Positions 1 to 7,616 of a DNA stretch of 64,000 nucleotides are shown piece by piece. This stretch comes from Lentibacillus daqui (lineage in GTDB: Bacteria > Bacillota > Bacilli > Bacillales > Amphibacillaceae), in contig NZ_CP114176.1 in assembly GCF_027186265.1 (NCBI RefSeq), positions 3,472,001 through 3,536,000 of the forward strand. Reading direction: 5' to 3'. The position numbers were made by a program, and so were the translations under genes. The notes beneath the pieces were generated by a model. The model searched no databases, was not told the origin of the DNA, and saw only the letters and a list, made by a program, of their open reading frames with translations. Positions within the stretch are counted from its first letter, which is position 1; every line of letters starts with the position of its first letter.

Positions 1-295
1 TATCAACGTCAAAATAATTCGCTATAGGGCTTAAACTGCTGGCAGCAATAGAGGCTAAGATCGCCCATAAAAATTGAGAAGAACCCACCTTTTCCTTTAC
101 AGTAGGAGCTGTTAATTCTTCTGCAATTTCTGGATCCTCCACTTTATACACGCGATTGGGAAGCAGCCAGTAGAAAAAAGGAAATAACATCTTCCATAGG
201 GATGCTCCACCCATATCCAAGATATAGTTCTCTCCTCTAATCGTCAGTATTCGATATCTTAAATTTTTGGTTGTGCGTCGTACGGTGCATTTCAT
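1..295 (-). CDS. DUF443-like five-helix membrane protein, partial (runs off window)
   Basis: The first 98 residues of a membrane protein lie in the window; the rest is beyond base 1. It begins MKCTVRRT and aligns without gaps to the DUF443-like protein at 5098-5745: both have a YRILTI/FRILNI strand, Y-I-(L/M)-D, then a hydrophobic FPFF.WLLPN block and KVED. The start is set by a GGAAGGGG ribosome site 5 nt upstream. DUF443 (tandem five-TM) proteins include TsaI, the immunity protein to the S. aureus T7 toxin TspA. It follows an orphan toxin tail (326-523), as its paralogue follows the intact LXG toxin, so an immunity role is inferred. The reading frame shows no damage, unlike the toxin genes around it. 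Confidence 0.75.
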   Translation of the reverse strand, partial: MKCTVRRTTKNLRYRILTIRGENYILDMGGASLWKMLFPFFYWLLPNRVYKVEDPEIAEELTAPTVKEKVGSSQFLWAILASIAASSLSPIANYFDVD

Positions 296-325
296 TCAAA
301 AATCCCCTTCCATACCGCTCCATAA

Positions 326-523
326 TTAACTAAACGGATTGATGGCATCAAGACCGCTTGCAATCGACTCACCTGGATTCTCAAAAAAATCACTTACAGC
401 TTCTTTTCCACTACTCCACCACTCATCTACTTTCTGACCTGCTTTATCCAACCCATCCTGGATACCAAATATATTATTATCGTATAATTTAACTTTGAGT
501 AGACCTTTAATATAAAAAGGTAC
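326..523 (-). pseudogene. Orphan C-terminal tail of an LXG toxin
   Basis: An open stretch with no start codon encodes about 65 residues ending in NPGESIASGLDAINPFS and a stop. The C-terminus of the intact LXG toxin (5784-7298) ends NPGESIASGLSSLNPFA and shares the preceding LDKAG..(I/V).EW block. The match covers only about the last 50 residues, and the frame is closed by TGA upstream. It is therefore a toxin fragment next to a DUF443 immunity gene, either the remnant of a deleted toxin gene or a silent C-terminal cassette usable for recombination. Whether it is ever translated cannot be told from sequence. Confidence 0.7.
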
Positions 524-583
524 TCAACCATTGATTTTCATCCATATAACCTAATTTTGTCGTTTCAGATCCAACCTTTTTCC

Positions 584-872
584 TTAATCATCAATGGACA
601 GTTTCGGATATTTAACATCTTTTATATTTTCTTCATACTTTTCCTGGAATAATTCCTCCTGTTTATCCTTATATCCTTCGAAATATACCTTTTCTATATT
701 TTCCCTGTTGAAGAAATACGTTTGCTCCTCTACTTGACCCGTAGGATAAATACATGCAGAATAATCAAAGTAACCTATTTTCCCATCTTGCTCATATAAA
801 GGTACTCTGCTTATAATCATCAATTTCACATCTCCGTTTTTTAGCTGTACAACACTTCCTAAATGGTAGCAT
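584..872 (-). pseudogene. DUF4176 family protein, N-terminal frameshift
   Basis: The downstream 81-residue frame (GTG at 829) matches the second half of the DUF4176 protein at 4694-5005: LMIISR / IMILNR, YDYSG-type FDYSACIYPTG, YFFNRENIEKVYFEGYKD. The family's N-terminal LPxGS strand is present upstream but in another frame. From ATG 872 the codons read M-L-P-F; removing one base at about 860 would continue G-S-V-V-Q-L-K-N-G-D into the 81-residue frame. So the gene carries a one-base insertion, or starts late at GTG 829 behind GGAGAT. DUF4176 genes accompany T7SSb toxin cassettes; a role in effector handling is inferred. It follows the 171-residue membrane protein after 11 bp. Confidence 0.65.
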
Positions 873-883
873 ATCCATGTTTA

Positions 884-1399
884 TTAGTTCTTTTTATAAA
901 CTTTAAAACGTTCTGGTGGTAGATAGCAAACTATCACAATAAACAAAAAGAACATAAACAATGCAAAAAAAAGCCATGTTAGCCACTGATAAATCAAAAA
1001 TAATACCATAAAGACGATAAATACTAAAAATAAAACACCAGACGTTATGATATCGCCTTTAAAAGTATTCTTTCCTCTTTCAATATACTCTTCTAGTGTA
1101 TTATATATTTCTCTACCGTCTTTATGTGTTTCTTTATACTTATACACACCAAGTGCGCCAGTAATTATGAAAAGAAACACAACAATCAGTATACTTATGG
1201 GATTTCCCATGGATAAATGTAGAGATTTAATACCACGGAGAAAGGCTAATACAAGGGCCCAAGCAATCCAAAATTTGTAATCATTTCCATTATATTTAAC
1301 TGTCATATATACTCGCTGAGACTGGTTATCTATAAAATATGTGAATTCTATCTTGTTTTTATCTATTTCCCGATGGATAGGAATTAACTTTTGCTTCAC
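884..1399 (-). CDS. Multi-helix membrane protein, candidate immunity protein of the decayed LXG cassette
   Basis: This 171-residue protein has a short charged N-terminal beta-rich part (about 1-42) and then roughly four hydrophobic segments (near 43-55, 67-86, 117-140 and 141-160) with a basic tail ending KVYKKN. I do not recognise the family; it does not resemble the DUF443 proteins beside it. It starts 30 bp after the stop of the LXG pseudogene (1430-2812), behind AGGAG, the position an immunity gene occupies in T7SSb loci. The pseudogene's toxin tail is hydrophobic and glycine-rich, so a membrane-embedded immunity protein is plausible. The frame is intact although its toxin is dead. Function is inferred from position only. 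Confidence 0.6.
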   Translation of the reverse strand: MKQKLIPIHREIDKNKIEFTYFIDNQSQRVYMTVKYNGNDYKFWIAWALVLAFLRGIKSLHLSMGNPISILIVVFLFIITGALGVYKYKETHKDGREIYNTLEEYIERGKNTFKGDIITSGVLFLVFIVFMVLFLIYQWLTWLFFALFMFFLFIVIVCYLPPERFKVYKKN

Positions 1400-1429
1400 A
1401 TTTCCACTCCTATTCTCTTGACATGCTTG

Positions 1430-2812
1430 CTAACTAAAAACAGAACCTAATTTACCAACGAAACCTGAAACCGCATCGCCAACCTTGTCTATACCCTTTT
1501 TAGTCCATGATCAAATGCCCAGTCAAACGACATAGAGCCTAACGTAGTAGCTGCAAACCCTTTTCTGTTGTAACAATTCCCGCAACAGAAAAGGGGGCAG
1601 TTACAACTGCTAAAGTAACCAAACCAGTTCCTGGTGCAGCACCAAGAAGGTGTCCTCCAGTTTTAATGGCTGCGTCTCCTACATCTTTTCCAGAAAGTAC
1701 TTGAGCACCAAAAACAAGTCCTGAACCCTATGAGCTTTGGAGAATATTTAGCCCCAGTACGGAGCACTTTTGCCAATTTTGATGGTGCCTCACGCAAAGC
1801 CAAATCACTGCCGCTAGCAAACGAAAATGTCAATCCTTTATCTACAAAATTTGCGCTCCCTCTTTTTTAATTTTTTCTTGCTCTGCAACTGTTTCATGTT
1901 CATCTAAATAGTCGTCCAGCATTCCATGATCTTTCAAATATTGTATAAAACTATCGGTTGTATGCTCTTTTATCTTCTCTTCACTCATATTTTCACTTGT
2001 ATTTTTGACCGAATCCAATATAGCGGTGTATTGCTCATACGATATATCCCCATCTTTAAATTCCTGATAGGCTTATTTACTACGTTTTTTGATGATGTTT
2101 TATTTAGGGATTTAATTGTACTTTCCTTGGCATCCTTAGCTGTTTCATCTGCTCTTCTTTCTTACCCTCATTATAATCCTGCTAACTTCGCCAACTCACT
2201 CATTTTGGATGCCCCTTCAAAATCCGCAAACCGCGCTTTCCCTTCACTCGTCATCACTGCTTCAACCAGATTTATGACCTGTTTCACATCTGTTTCATCG
2301 CCTACACTGAATAAAGACATTGGATAGTTCCATCTTTGCCATTTTTCAGGTCCACCAATGACAAGGCGAGACCCAGTTCCATAATAACTAGAACGCATTA
2401 GGTTTATGTGGTTACATTTTGGCGTTTTTCATAGTCTTAAAATGTGCCAAGACCAACACCCTTGACCTTGTTTGTGACCGTGGTGGTGTTTCAGAGGTGG
2501 GTCTATTTCTTGTCACAAGTGGGTCTAAAATATGGCAAAGCTGGGTCTTTCGCATGGCAATATTCATACACCATTGAACGAGGATAAATCTATTAATGTC
2601 TTCTTTGACCTCTTTCAAATAGTTGCTCTTAATAATGGCGGAATCACTGCTATCGACATCGGATCCAAATTATCAATATGCTGCCGCAAATTTTCCCCAA
2701 AGTCATAAAACAATCCTTGAAATGATTCCACTATTGTACGTGGAGATCATTAAAAATATTGTTTCCTTTGGAGTCTTTTCCGAAAAGTGATATAAAAGCC
2801 ATTAACTTATTA
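1430..2812 (-). pseudogene. LXG-domain T7SS effector, decayed
   Basis: Nucleotide-level homology to the intact LXG gene (5784-7298) runs from about 2812 down to about 1900, covering GDETDVKQVIN, EGKARFADFEGAS and the DQF/DYDQF-like block. The C-terminal part (about 1430-1850) is a different toxin domain, hydrophobic and glycine/alanine rich, ending KVGDAVSGFVGKLGSVFS. Damage visible: the first ~36 codons are missing where IS1182 abuts; about 165 bp is deleted near 2592; a 259-bp IS21-end element sits at 2308-2566; one base is lost near 2072 (gctt-att against gcttt-att in the intact copy); and there is a further frame change near 1505. It cannot make a full effector. Confidence 0.85.
2308..2566. 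mobile_element. IS21-end miniature element with 5-bp target duplication
   Basis: Comparison with the uninterrupted paralogue (around 6797) defines the insertion exactly: tacac at 2303-2307 and tacac at 2567-2571 flank it, whereas the paralogue has a single copy. The element begins TGAATA and ends TATTCA. Its outer 69 bp on each side are gapless inverted repeats at roughly 70% identity, sharing CTTTGCCAT and GACAAG and several GACCC/GACCCA blocks. TG..CA ends, multiple internal end repeats and a 4-5 bp target duplication are IS21-family traits. No transposase is encoded, so it is a MITE-like derivative or internally deleted copy needing IstAB in trans. It lies inside the LXG pseudogene. Confidence 0.75.
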
Positions 2813-2868
2813 TCCTATGTAAATCCGATATAAAAGAGGCTGGGACAAAACTCCAGTAAATAAAAATT

Positions 2869-2917
2869 AAGGCGTAGGAGCTTACACTAAAAAAAGTGTA
2901 GGCCCCACGCCTTTTTT
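2869..2917. terminator. Hairpin inside left end of IS1182
   Basis: AAGGCGT (2869-2875) pairs with ACGCCTT (2907-2913), with an inner stem TACACT/AGTGTA and a following T run. It lies between the left inverted repeat and the transposase gene and would insulate the transposase from outside transcription. Confidence 0.6.
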
Positions 2918-2994
2918 GACATTATTTTAGTAAACAAAAAGGACACCTTTTGATAAAATTAAAGTTACCTGACAATAATTTTGGAGGTGTCCTT

Positions 2995-4761
2995 ATGTTT
3001 AAACATTATACCATGAATCAGGTAGTTTTGCCGCTAGATTTAGAAATTAAATTGAAAGAGAATGATATTGCTTTTGCGATCAATGATCTTGTCGAGAGTA
3101 TTCCCGAAGAGGTTTTCGATGACTTAATACGACAAACCGGCCGTCCTGCGTACCATCCTCGCATGATGTTGAAAATCATTTTGTGTGGGTATACGCAATC
3201 CGTGTTTTCTGGTCGTAAAATAGAAGCTTTATTACAGGATAGTATCCGCATGATGTGGTTGGCTCAAGGACACGAACCCAGCTATCGCACCATCAATCGT
3301 TTCCGTTCTCATCCACTCATCGAAAACATACTACGTGAATGCTTTGTCCAGTTCCGGAATCAGCTTGTGGAAAAGGAATTGATTGAAGAGGAAGCCATTT
3401 TTATTGATGGTACAAAAATTGAAGCGAACGCCAATAAGTTCACCTTTGTGTGGCGGAAATCCGTTGAAAAATATAGTGATAAGCTAATCGAAAAGTCCAA
3501 TCAACTGTATGATGAGCTGTTGGAGAAGGAGATCATCCCGGCAATAGAGCGAGAAACAGAAGAGAAACTTTCCGTTAAAGAAATGGAAGAAGTAGTCGAA
3601 AAGTTAGATGAAAAGGTTGAGGAATACGATAAAAAAATCGAAGCTTGTGAAGTTGGTAGCGAACGAAAGAAAATCCGTTCCGAACGTAAATTTCCAAAAC
3701 AAGCTCGCAAGCAGTTTAACGATTTCATCACTCGTAAGCAAAAGTATCAAAACGATATGGAGAAATTCGGGGACCGTAACAGTTATTCAAAGACAGATCC
3801 GGATGCGACGTTTATGCGCATGAAGGACGACTACATGAAGAACGGTCAATTGAAAGCTGGTTACAATGTCCAGATTGCAACGGAAGGTCAATACGCGCTC
3901 GCTTACGATGTTTTCCCAAACCCGACGGATACACGCACTTTAATTCCTTTTCTCGACTCGATTGAAGAAAACTTTTTCGAACTGCCGGAACACATTGTCG
4001 CGGATGCCGGATATGGCAGTGAACAGAATTATGAAGATATCATCGAGAATCGAAATCGAACGCCACTTATTACATACAATCAATATCGAAAGGAGAAGAA
4101 AAAGAAGCATAAGAACAACGCTTTTCATGTAGATAATTGGGATTATAATGAGGACGAAGATACTTTTCTGTGCCCAAATGGACGGAAAATACGGTTTAGT
4201 CATCATTCCAAACGAACAGACAGGTACGGATTCACCCGTGAATTTAAAGTGTACGAATGTGAGGACTGTTCGGGCTGTCCACTCCGCGATTTATGTACGA
4301 AAGCAAAAGAAGGAAACAACCGAAAAGTCTACATGAATGAAAAGTGGGAATCCCAAAAAGAATATGTACGTGCGAAGCTTTCAGACGAGAAAACTGGTGA
4401 AATTTACGGAAAACGTAAAATTGACGTAGAACCAGCGTTCGGTTTCTTGAAGGCTAATTTGGGTTTCACTCGTTTTTCTGTCAGAGGAAAACAGAAAGTG
4501 AAAAATGAATTAGCCTTCGCATTGATGGCGGTGAACTTGAGAAAGTACACCGCCACGAACAGTAAATTAGTACCGGAAGATAGAAACAACTCCACAAAAA
4601 AGGTTCCAAGCAAACTTTTGATTTGCTTGGAACCTTTTTATTTACTATTTTTGGCTAGTTATGTCCCAGCCTCTTTTTCATGTACATTCTGTTTTATTTC
4701 ACTGGACCAGAAACCGTACCTTTTTTTATGTTTGGCTTTTCTTCTTCCTGCCAGTCCTTGA
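2995..4761 (+). CDS. IS1182 family transposase
   Basis: A DDE transposase of the IS1182/DUF772 type. ATG 2995 is preceded by GGAGGTG at 2983-2989; an upstream in-frame start at 2950 has no such site. The N-terminal region is the helical DUF772 domain with YHPRMMLKIILCGY. Catalytic acidic residues fit FIDGTKIEAN (first D), IVADAGYGSE (second D) and DVEPAFGFLK (E), and a Cys-rich insert (CEDCSGCPLRDLC) is typical of the family. The frame does not stop inside the element: it runs through the terminal hairpin and right inverted repeat and ends at 4761, adding some 30 residues of flanking DNA antisense to the DUF4176 gene. Either the native stop was lost or this element relies on outside stops. 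Confidence 0.9.
   Translation: MFKHYTMNQVVLPLDLEIKLKENDIAFAINDLVESIPEEVFDDLIRQTGRPAYHPRMMLKIILCGYTQSVFSGRKIEALLQDSIRMMWLAQGHEPSYRTINRFRSHPLIENILRECFVQFRNQLVEKELIEEEAIFIDGTKIEANANKFTFVWRKSVEKYSDKLIEKSNQLYDELLEKEIIPAIERETEEKLSVKEMEEVVEKLDEKVEEYDKKIEACEVGSERKKIRSERKFPKQARKQFNDFITRKQKYQNDMEKFGDRNSYSKTDPDATFMRMKDDYMKNGQLKAGYNVQIATEGQYALAYDVFPNPTDTRTLIPFLDSIEENFFELPEHIVADAGYGSEQNYEDIIENRNRTPLITYNQYRKEKKKKHKNNAFHVDNWDYNEDEDTFLCPNGRKIRFSHHSKRTDRYGFTREFKVYECEDCSGCPLRDLCTKAKEGNNRKVYMNEKWESQKEYVRAKLSDEKTGEIYGKRKIDVEPAFGFLKANLGFTRFSVRGKQKVKNELAFALMAVNLRKYTATNSKLVPEDRNNSTKKVPSKLLICLEPFYLLFLASYVPASFSCTFCFISLDQKPYLFLCLAFLLPASP
4597..4639. terminator. Perfect 18-bp hairpin at right end of IS1182
   Basis: Bases 4597-4614 pair fully with 4622-4639 (core AAGGTTCCAAGCAAA), with a 7-nt loop and A/T runs on both sides, giving a bidirectional terminator at the transposase 3' end. 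Confidence 0.8.
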
Positions 4762-5005
4762 AAATCTTATTGAATCGTTCTTCTTCTTCATCTTTAAATC
4801 CTTCAAAGACCACTTCATCTATATTTTCTTCATTAAAATAATAGACGTTGTTGGGGTCCAATCCCTGCGGGTAAAAGCATCCCGAATAATCATACCAGAT
4901 TCCCTCAATTTCAGTGCCCTCTGAAGGAAGAATAGGAGCTCTGTTCAGAATCATAATTTTACTCGTTCCTTCTCTCAGATATACAATTGATCCAATAGGT
5001 AACAT
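4694..5005 (-). CDS. DUF4176 family T7SS-associated protein
   Basis: The 103-residue protein starts LPIGSIVYL, followed by KIMILNR, a YDYSGCFYPQG turn and YYFNEENIDEVVFEGFKDEEEERF, the conserved layout of DUF4176. It ends with a short charged tail. It lies 92 bp after the DUF443 gene, behind AGAGGGG with 9-nt spacing, as the last intact gene of the LXG toxin cassette. DUF4176 genes recur in T7SSb effector operons of Firmicutes; a chaperone or adaptor role in effector export is a literature-based guess. IS1182 ends 17 bp after its stop. Confidence 0.75.
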   Translation of the reverse strand: MLPIGSIVYLREGTSKIMILNRAPILPSEGTEIEGIWYDYSGCFYPQGLDPNNVYYFNEENIDEVVFEGFKDEEEERFNKIFKDWQEEEKPNIKKGTVSGPVK

Positions 5006-5097
5006 ATTGTATTCCCCTCTACTAATTTAATTTACCTTACAACAAAAGTCCCTAGATTTTAATGTTAAGGAAAACTTTTGTTTACCTGTTTTTATTT

Positions 5098-5745
5098 TTA
5101 TATTCTTCTATCCTTTAATTTCACGGTAATATTTCCTTCTTTAAATGTTTTGTGATTGAGCAGAAATATGCCAAATAATATTCCTGATGCAACGATTAGC
5201 ACCATAACATTTCGAGATTCAACATATCCTAGGAAAAAAAATACACTCAATCCTAAAATCACAAGATAACTCAATAATACGTTTAAAAAATGTCTCACTG
5301 AACCTGGGCGAATCCACAGTTTTCCCTTGGGCAATGTTTCAAATTCAAGAACATCATACATTTTCTTTTTGCGGTTTCGACTGATGGAAAAAGATAATAA
5401 ACCCACCAATACTATAGCAAGCACCAGCAATGCTATATTGATTAATGGCGACATGGGAACGTTAAAGTAATCCATTAAAGGGGCTAAAAACATCCCACCC
5501 GTATAGGAAACCCCAGTGGCGAAAACCAGATAAGATCCCCCCGTTTTTTTCATTTTTTCGGTCTTTAATCGTTCTATAACAGCCTGATCCTCAACTTTGA
5601 AAATATAATTGGGAAGAAGCCAGAAGAAAAATGGAAAAATAATCTTCCAAAAGGATCGTTCTATATCCATGATGTAGGTTTCCCCATCGATATTCAAAAT
5701 TCGAAAACGTTCATTGTTAGCTAAATGTTGTACTTCGCCTTTCAT
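5098..5745 (-). CDS. DUF443 (tandem five-TM) membrane protein, probable immunity protein
   Basis: The 215-residue protein has an N-terminal soluble strand region (NNERFRILNIDGETYIMDI), the family block IIFPFFFWLLPN near residues 34-46, then hydrophobic segments near 70-95, 99-122, 155-177 and 181-197, ending in a strand-like tail. This is the DUF443 layout; S. aureus TsaI of this family neutralises the membrane-depolarising T7 toxin TspA. Here it starts 38 bp after the LXG toxin gene, so I infer it protects the producer from that toxin at the membrane. A paralogue starts at 295. The start is MKGEVQH, behind GGAGATTGC. Confidence 0.8.
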   Translation of the reverse strand: MKGEVQHLANNERFRILNIDGETYIMDIERSFWKIIFPFFFWLLPNYIFKVEDQAVIERLKTEKMKKTGGSYLVFATGVSYTGGMFLAPLMDYFNVPMSPLINIALLVLAIVLVGLLSFSISRNRKKKMYDVLEFETLPKGKLWIRPGSVRHFLNVLLSYLVILGLSVFFFLGYVESRNVMVLIVASGILFGIFLLNHKTFKEGNITVKLKDRRI

Positions 5746-5783
5746 AAAGCAATCTCCTAATCTTCGTCATTCGTTCTTGTCCA

Positions 5784-7298
5784 TTAAGCAAAGGGATTCA
5801 AAGAACTAAGACCGCTAGCTATAGACTCACCTGGATTCTTGAAAAAGTCCCCTGCTGCTTTTCCCCACTCGCTTATTTTTTCACCTGCTTTATCCAAACT
5901 GTCTTGGAGGCCTAAAGTGTTATGACTATATAAAAATTCAAAAGCTGCTGTTGCTCCTACACCAACCGCTACAGCCACTCCCCCCGGAGGAAACGCCAAC
6001 GCAATTGAAGTTCCTATTGCTAATACTGTTCCGCTATGCGCGACTGCTTCTCCCGCTGTTTTACCATTATTTGCAACATCATCATAAAAGCCATAACCGA
6101 CTCCTGCCCATCCAAATGCCTTTCCTGCTCCTTTTGCATACTTAGAAAACTGTAACAACTTATCAGACTGTTTATACGTATCTTTTATTTCCCTATAAAA
6201 ATTCAGATCCGCTACCTTCGTTCGAGAGGATATTTCTTTTTCACTTTCCATTAAATAATCAGCTAACTCTTTTCTACTAAGCCCCGATTTCTTTAAGAAG
6301 ATAGGTAAATATCCTTCTGCATGTTCCCAAAGCATTTTAGGCATTTTTTTCACAACGTACTCTGCGAAAGTCTGATGATCATCCAAATATTGTTCCAGCA
6401 TATCATGATCTTCCAAGTATTTTATAAAACTATCTGTTGACTCCTCCTTTAACTCTTCTTCACTCATATTTCCATTTGTACTTTTAACGACATTCAATAT
6501 GGCAGTGAATTGATCATAGTCAATTTCACCGTTCTTAAATTCTGTGTAGGCTTTATTTACTACTTCTCTGGATGAAGGTTTATTTAGTTCCTTAAGCGCA
6601 CTTTCCTTAATATTCTTAGCCTTCTCCATCTGTTCTTCTTTCTTACCCTCACTGTAACTCTTTAACTTCGCTAGCTCACTACCCTCAGAAGCACCTTCAA
6701 AATCCGCAAACCGCGCTTTCCCTTCACTCGCTTTAGCATTATTCATCACTGTTTCAATCTGATTTATGACTTGTTTCACATCTGTTTCATCGCCTACACC
6801 ATTGAACGAGGATAAATCTTCATCCAGCTCTGTAATTTTCTTGACCGCCTTCTTTTTCCATTCGACTACATCCGTAAAAGACGGGGGAGTAACGGAAGAA
6901 ATATCATTCACTTTTCCAATTATATCATGGATGATTTCGTCCTGCTTCTCCAAATCCTCAAATACTTCATTAATGTCTTTCTTGACATTCTTCAAATAAT
7001 TGCTCTTAATGATGGCAGAATCGCTGCTATCGACATCGGATTCGAATGTATCGATATGCTGCTGCAAATTTCCTTCAAGGTCATCAAACAACCCTTTAAA
7101 TGAATCCAATAATGTTACATGCAGTTCGCCAAAATATTGTTTCGCTTCCTTTGCTGCTTTTCCTGAAAAGGAATCCATGCCATTAATCGTTTCAATATTT
7201 TCTATTACCTTGTCTAACTGAGACTGAAAATCGGCGGAAGCTTCTTGCAGATCTTTTGAAAAATCGTTTACCTCGGACATATCCACTTTATTTGCCAT
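5784..7298 (-). CDS. LXG-domain T7SS effector with glycine-rich, membrane-active-type C-terminus
   Basis: The 504-residue protein has an N-terminal helical LXG domain (about 1-215), the export module recognised by T7SSb; its motif region reads GMDSFSGKAAKEA. A charged linker follows (about 216-340). The C-terminal domain (about 345-504) has GKAFGWAGVGYGF, then a glycine/alanine-rich hydrophobic stretch with AIGTSIALAFPPGG and AVAVGVGATAA, and ends in amphipathic helices with NPGESIASG. No nuclease or NADase motif is visible. Small-residue GxxxG-like spacing together with a five-TM DUF443 partner points to pore formation or depolarisation, like TspA or TelE (inference). It lies between the YwqI-like partner (22 bp upstream) and the immunity gene. 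Confidence 0.85.
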   Translation of the reverse strand: MANKVDMSEVNDFSKDLQEASADFQSQLDKVIENIETINGMDSFSGKAAKEAKQYFGELHVTLLDSFKGLFDDLEGNLQQHIDTFESDVDSSDSAIIKSNYLKNVKKDINEVFEDLEKQDEIIHDIIGKVNDISSVTPPSFTDVVEWKKKAVKKITELDEDLSSFNGVGDETDVKQVINQIETVMNNAKASEGKARFADFEGASEGSELAKLKSYSEGKKEEQMEKAKNIKESALKELNKPSSREVVNKAYTEFKNGEIDYDQFTAILNVVKSTNGNMSEEELKEESTDSFIKYLEDHDMLEQYLDDHQTFAEYVVKKMPKMLWEHAEGYLPIFLKKSGLSRKELADYLMESEKEISSRTKVADLNFYREIKDTYKQSDKLLQFSKYAKGAGKAFGWAGVGYGFYDDVANNGKTAGEAVAHSGTVLAIGTSIALAFPPGGVAVAVGVGATAAFEFLYSHNTLGLQDSLDKAGEKISEWGKAAGDFFKNPGESIASGLSSLNPFA

Positions 7299-7320
7299 TC
7301 GTTACCCTCCTTATGCACGA

Positions 7321-7611
7321 TCATTTCATCATTTGTGGTCCGCTTACCTTAGCCAGTTGCTCATCATTTTCTACCATTTCTTTCCCGACGTTATCCAATG
7401 CATTAATATCGGAATCCAACATCTGTTTATACCTTTCTAACAACTTGATGGCATCAATCGTTGTTTCCAGATCATCCATAAATGGCTTAAGATTCGTTTT
7501 ATCAAATTCCCGAGTTATATTGATGCTACTCTTAATGCTGGAACAAGCTGACCGCAGGCTGTTAATATTCGAGTTAAATTCACTTATTTTAATACTAACT
7601 TCTTCAGCCAT
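7321..7611 (-). CDS. YwqI/DUF5344-like T7SS effector partner
   Basis: This 96-residue, almost entirely helical protein begins MAEEVSIKISEFNSNINSLRS and resembles the small WXG100-like proteins (YwqI, DUF5344 or DUF3130 type) encoded immediately before LXG toxins. Such proteins bind the LXG domain in pairs and carry the effector to the secretion channel. It sits 5 bp after the YwqH-like gene and 22 bp before the toxin, the ywqH-ywqI-ywqJ order of B. subtilis. Family assignment is by length, context and helical pattern; which DUF number applies is uncertain. Confidence 0.75.
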   Translation of the reverse strand: MAEEVSIKISEFNSNINSLRSACSSIKSSINITREFDKTNLKPFMDDLETTIDAIKLLERYKQMLDSDINALDNVGKEMVENDEQLAKVSGPQMMK

Positions 7612-7616
7612 CTCTA

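Larger units (their letters stand above)
2832..4677 (+). mobile_element. IS1182-family insertion sequence
   Basis: The element is bounded by inverted repeats reading AAAAGAGGCTGGGACA then AAACT on the left (2832-2852) and AAAAGAGGCTGGGACA then TAACT on the right (4657-4677, reverse strand). It carries one transposase gene on the plus strand, opposite to the T7SS genes, and hairpins just inside both ends that would block transcription in or out. I see no clear target duplication. It separates the intact toxin cassette from the decayed one and has removed the 5' end of the second LXG gene; the DUF4176 stop at 4694 lies only 17 bp beyond its right end. Confidence 0.9.

Noticed and set aside
1558..1595. 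13-bp inverted repeat in the LXG pseudogene (CCCTTTTCTGTTG mirrored)
   Set aside because: The sequence reads as toxin codons (FSVAG ... TTEKG) in a consistent frame, so it is probably coincidental.
2412..2618. 68-codon frame across the IS21-end element
   Set aside because: It spans the insertion boundary and is not conserved; the element carries no transposase.
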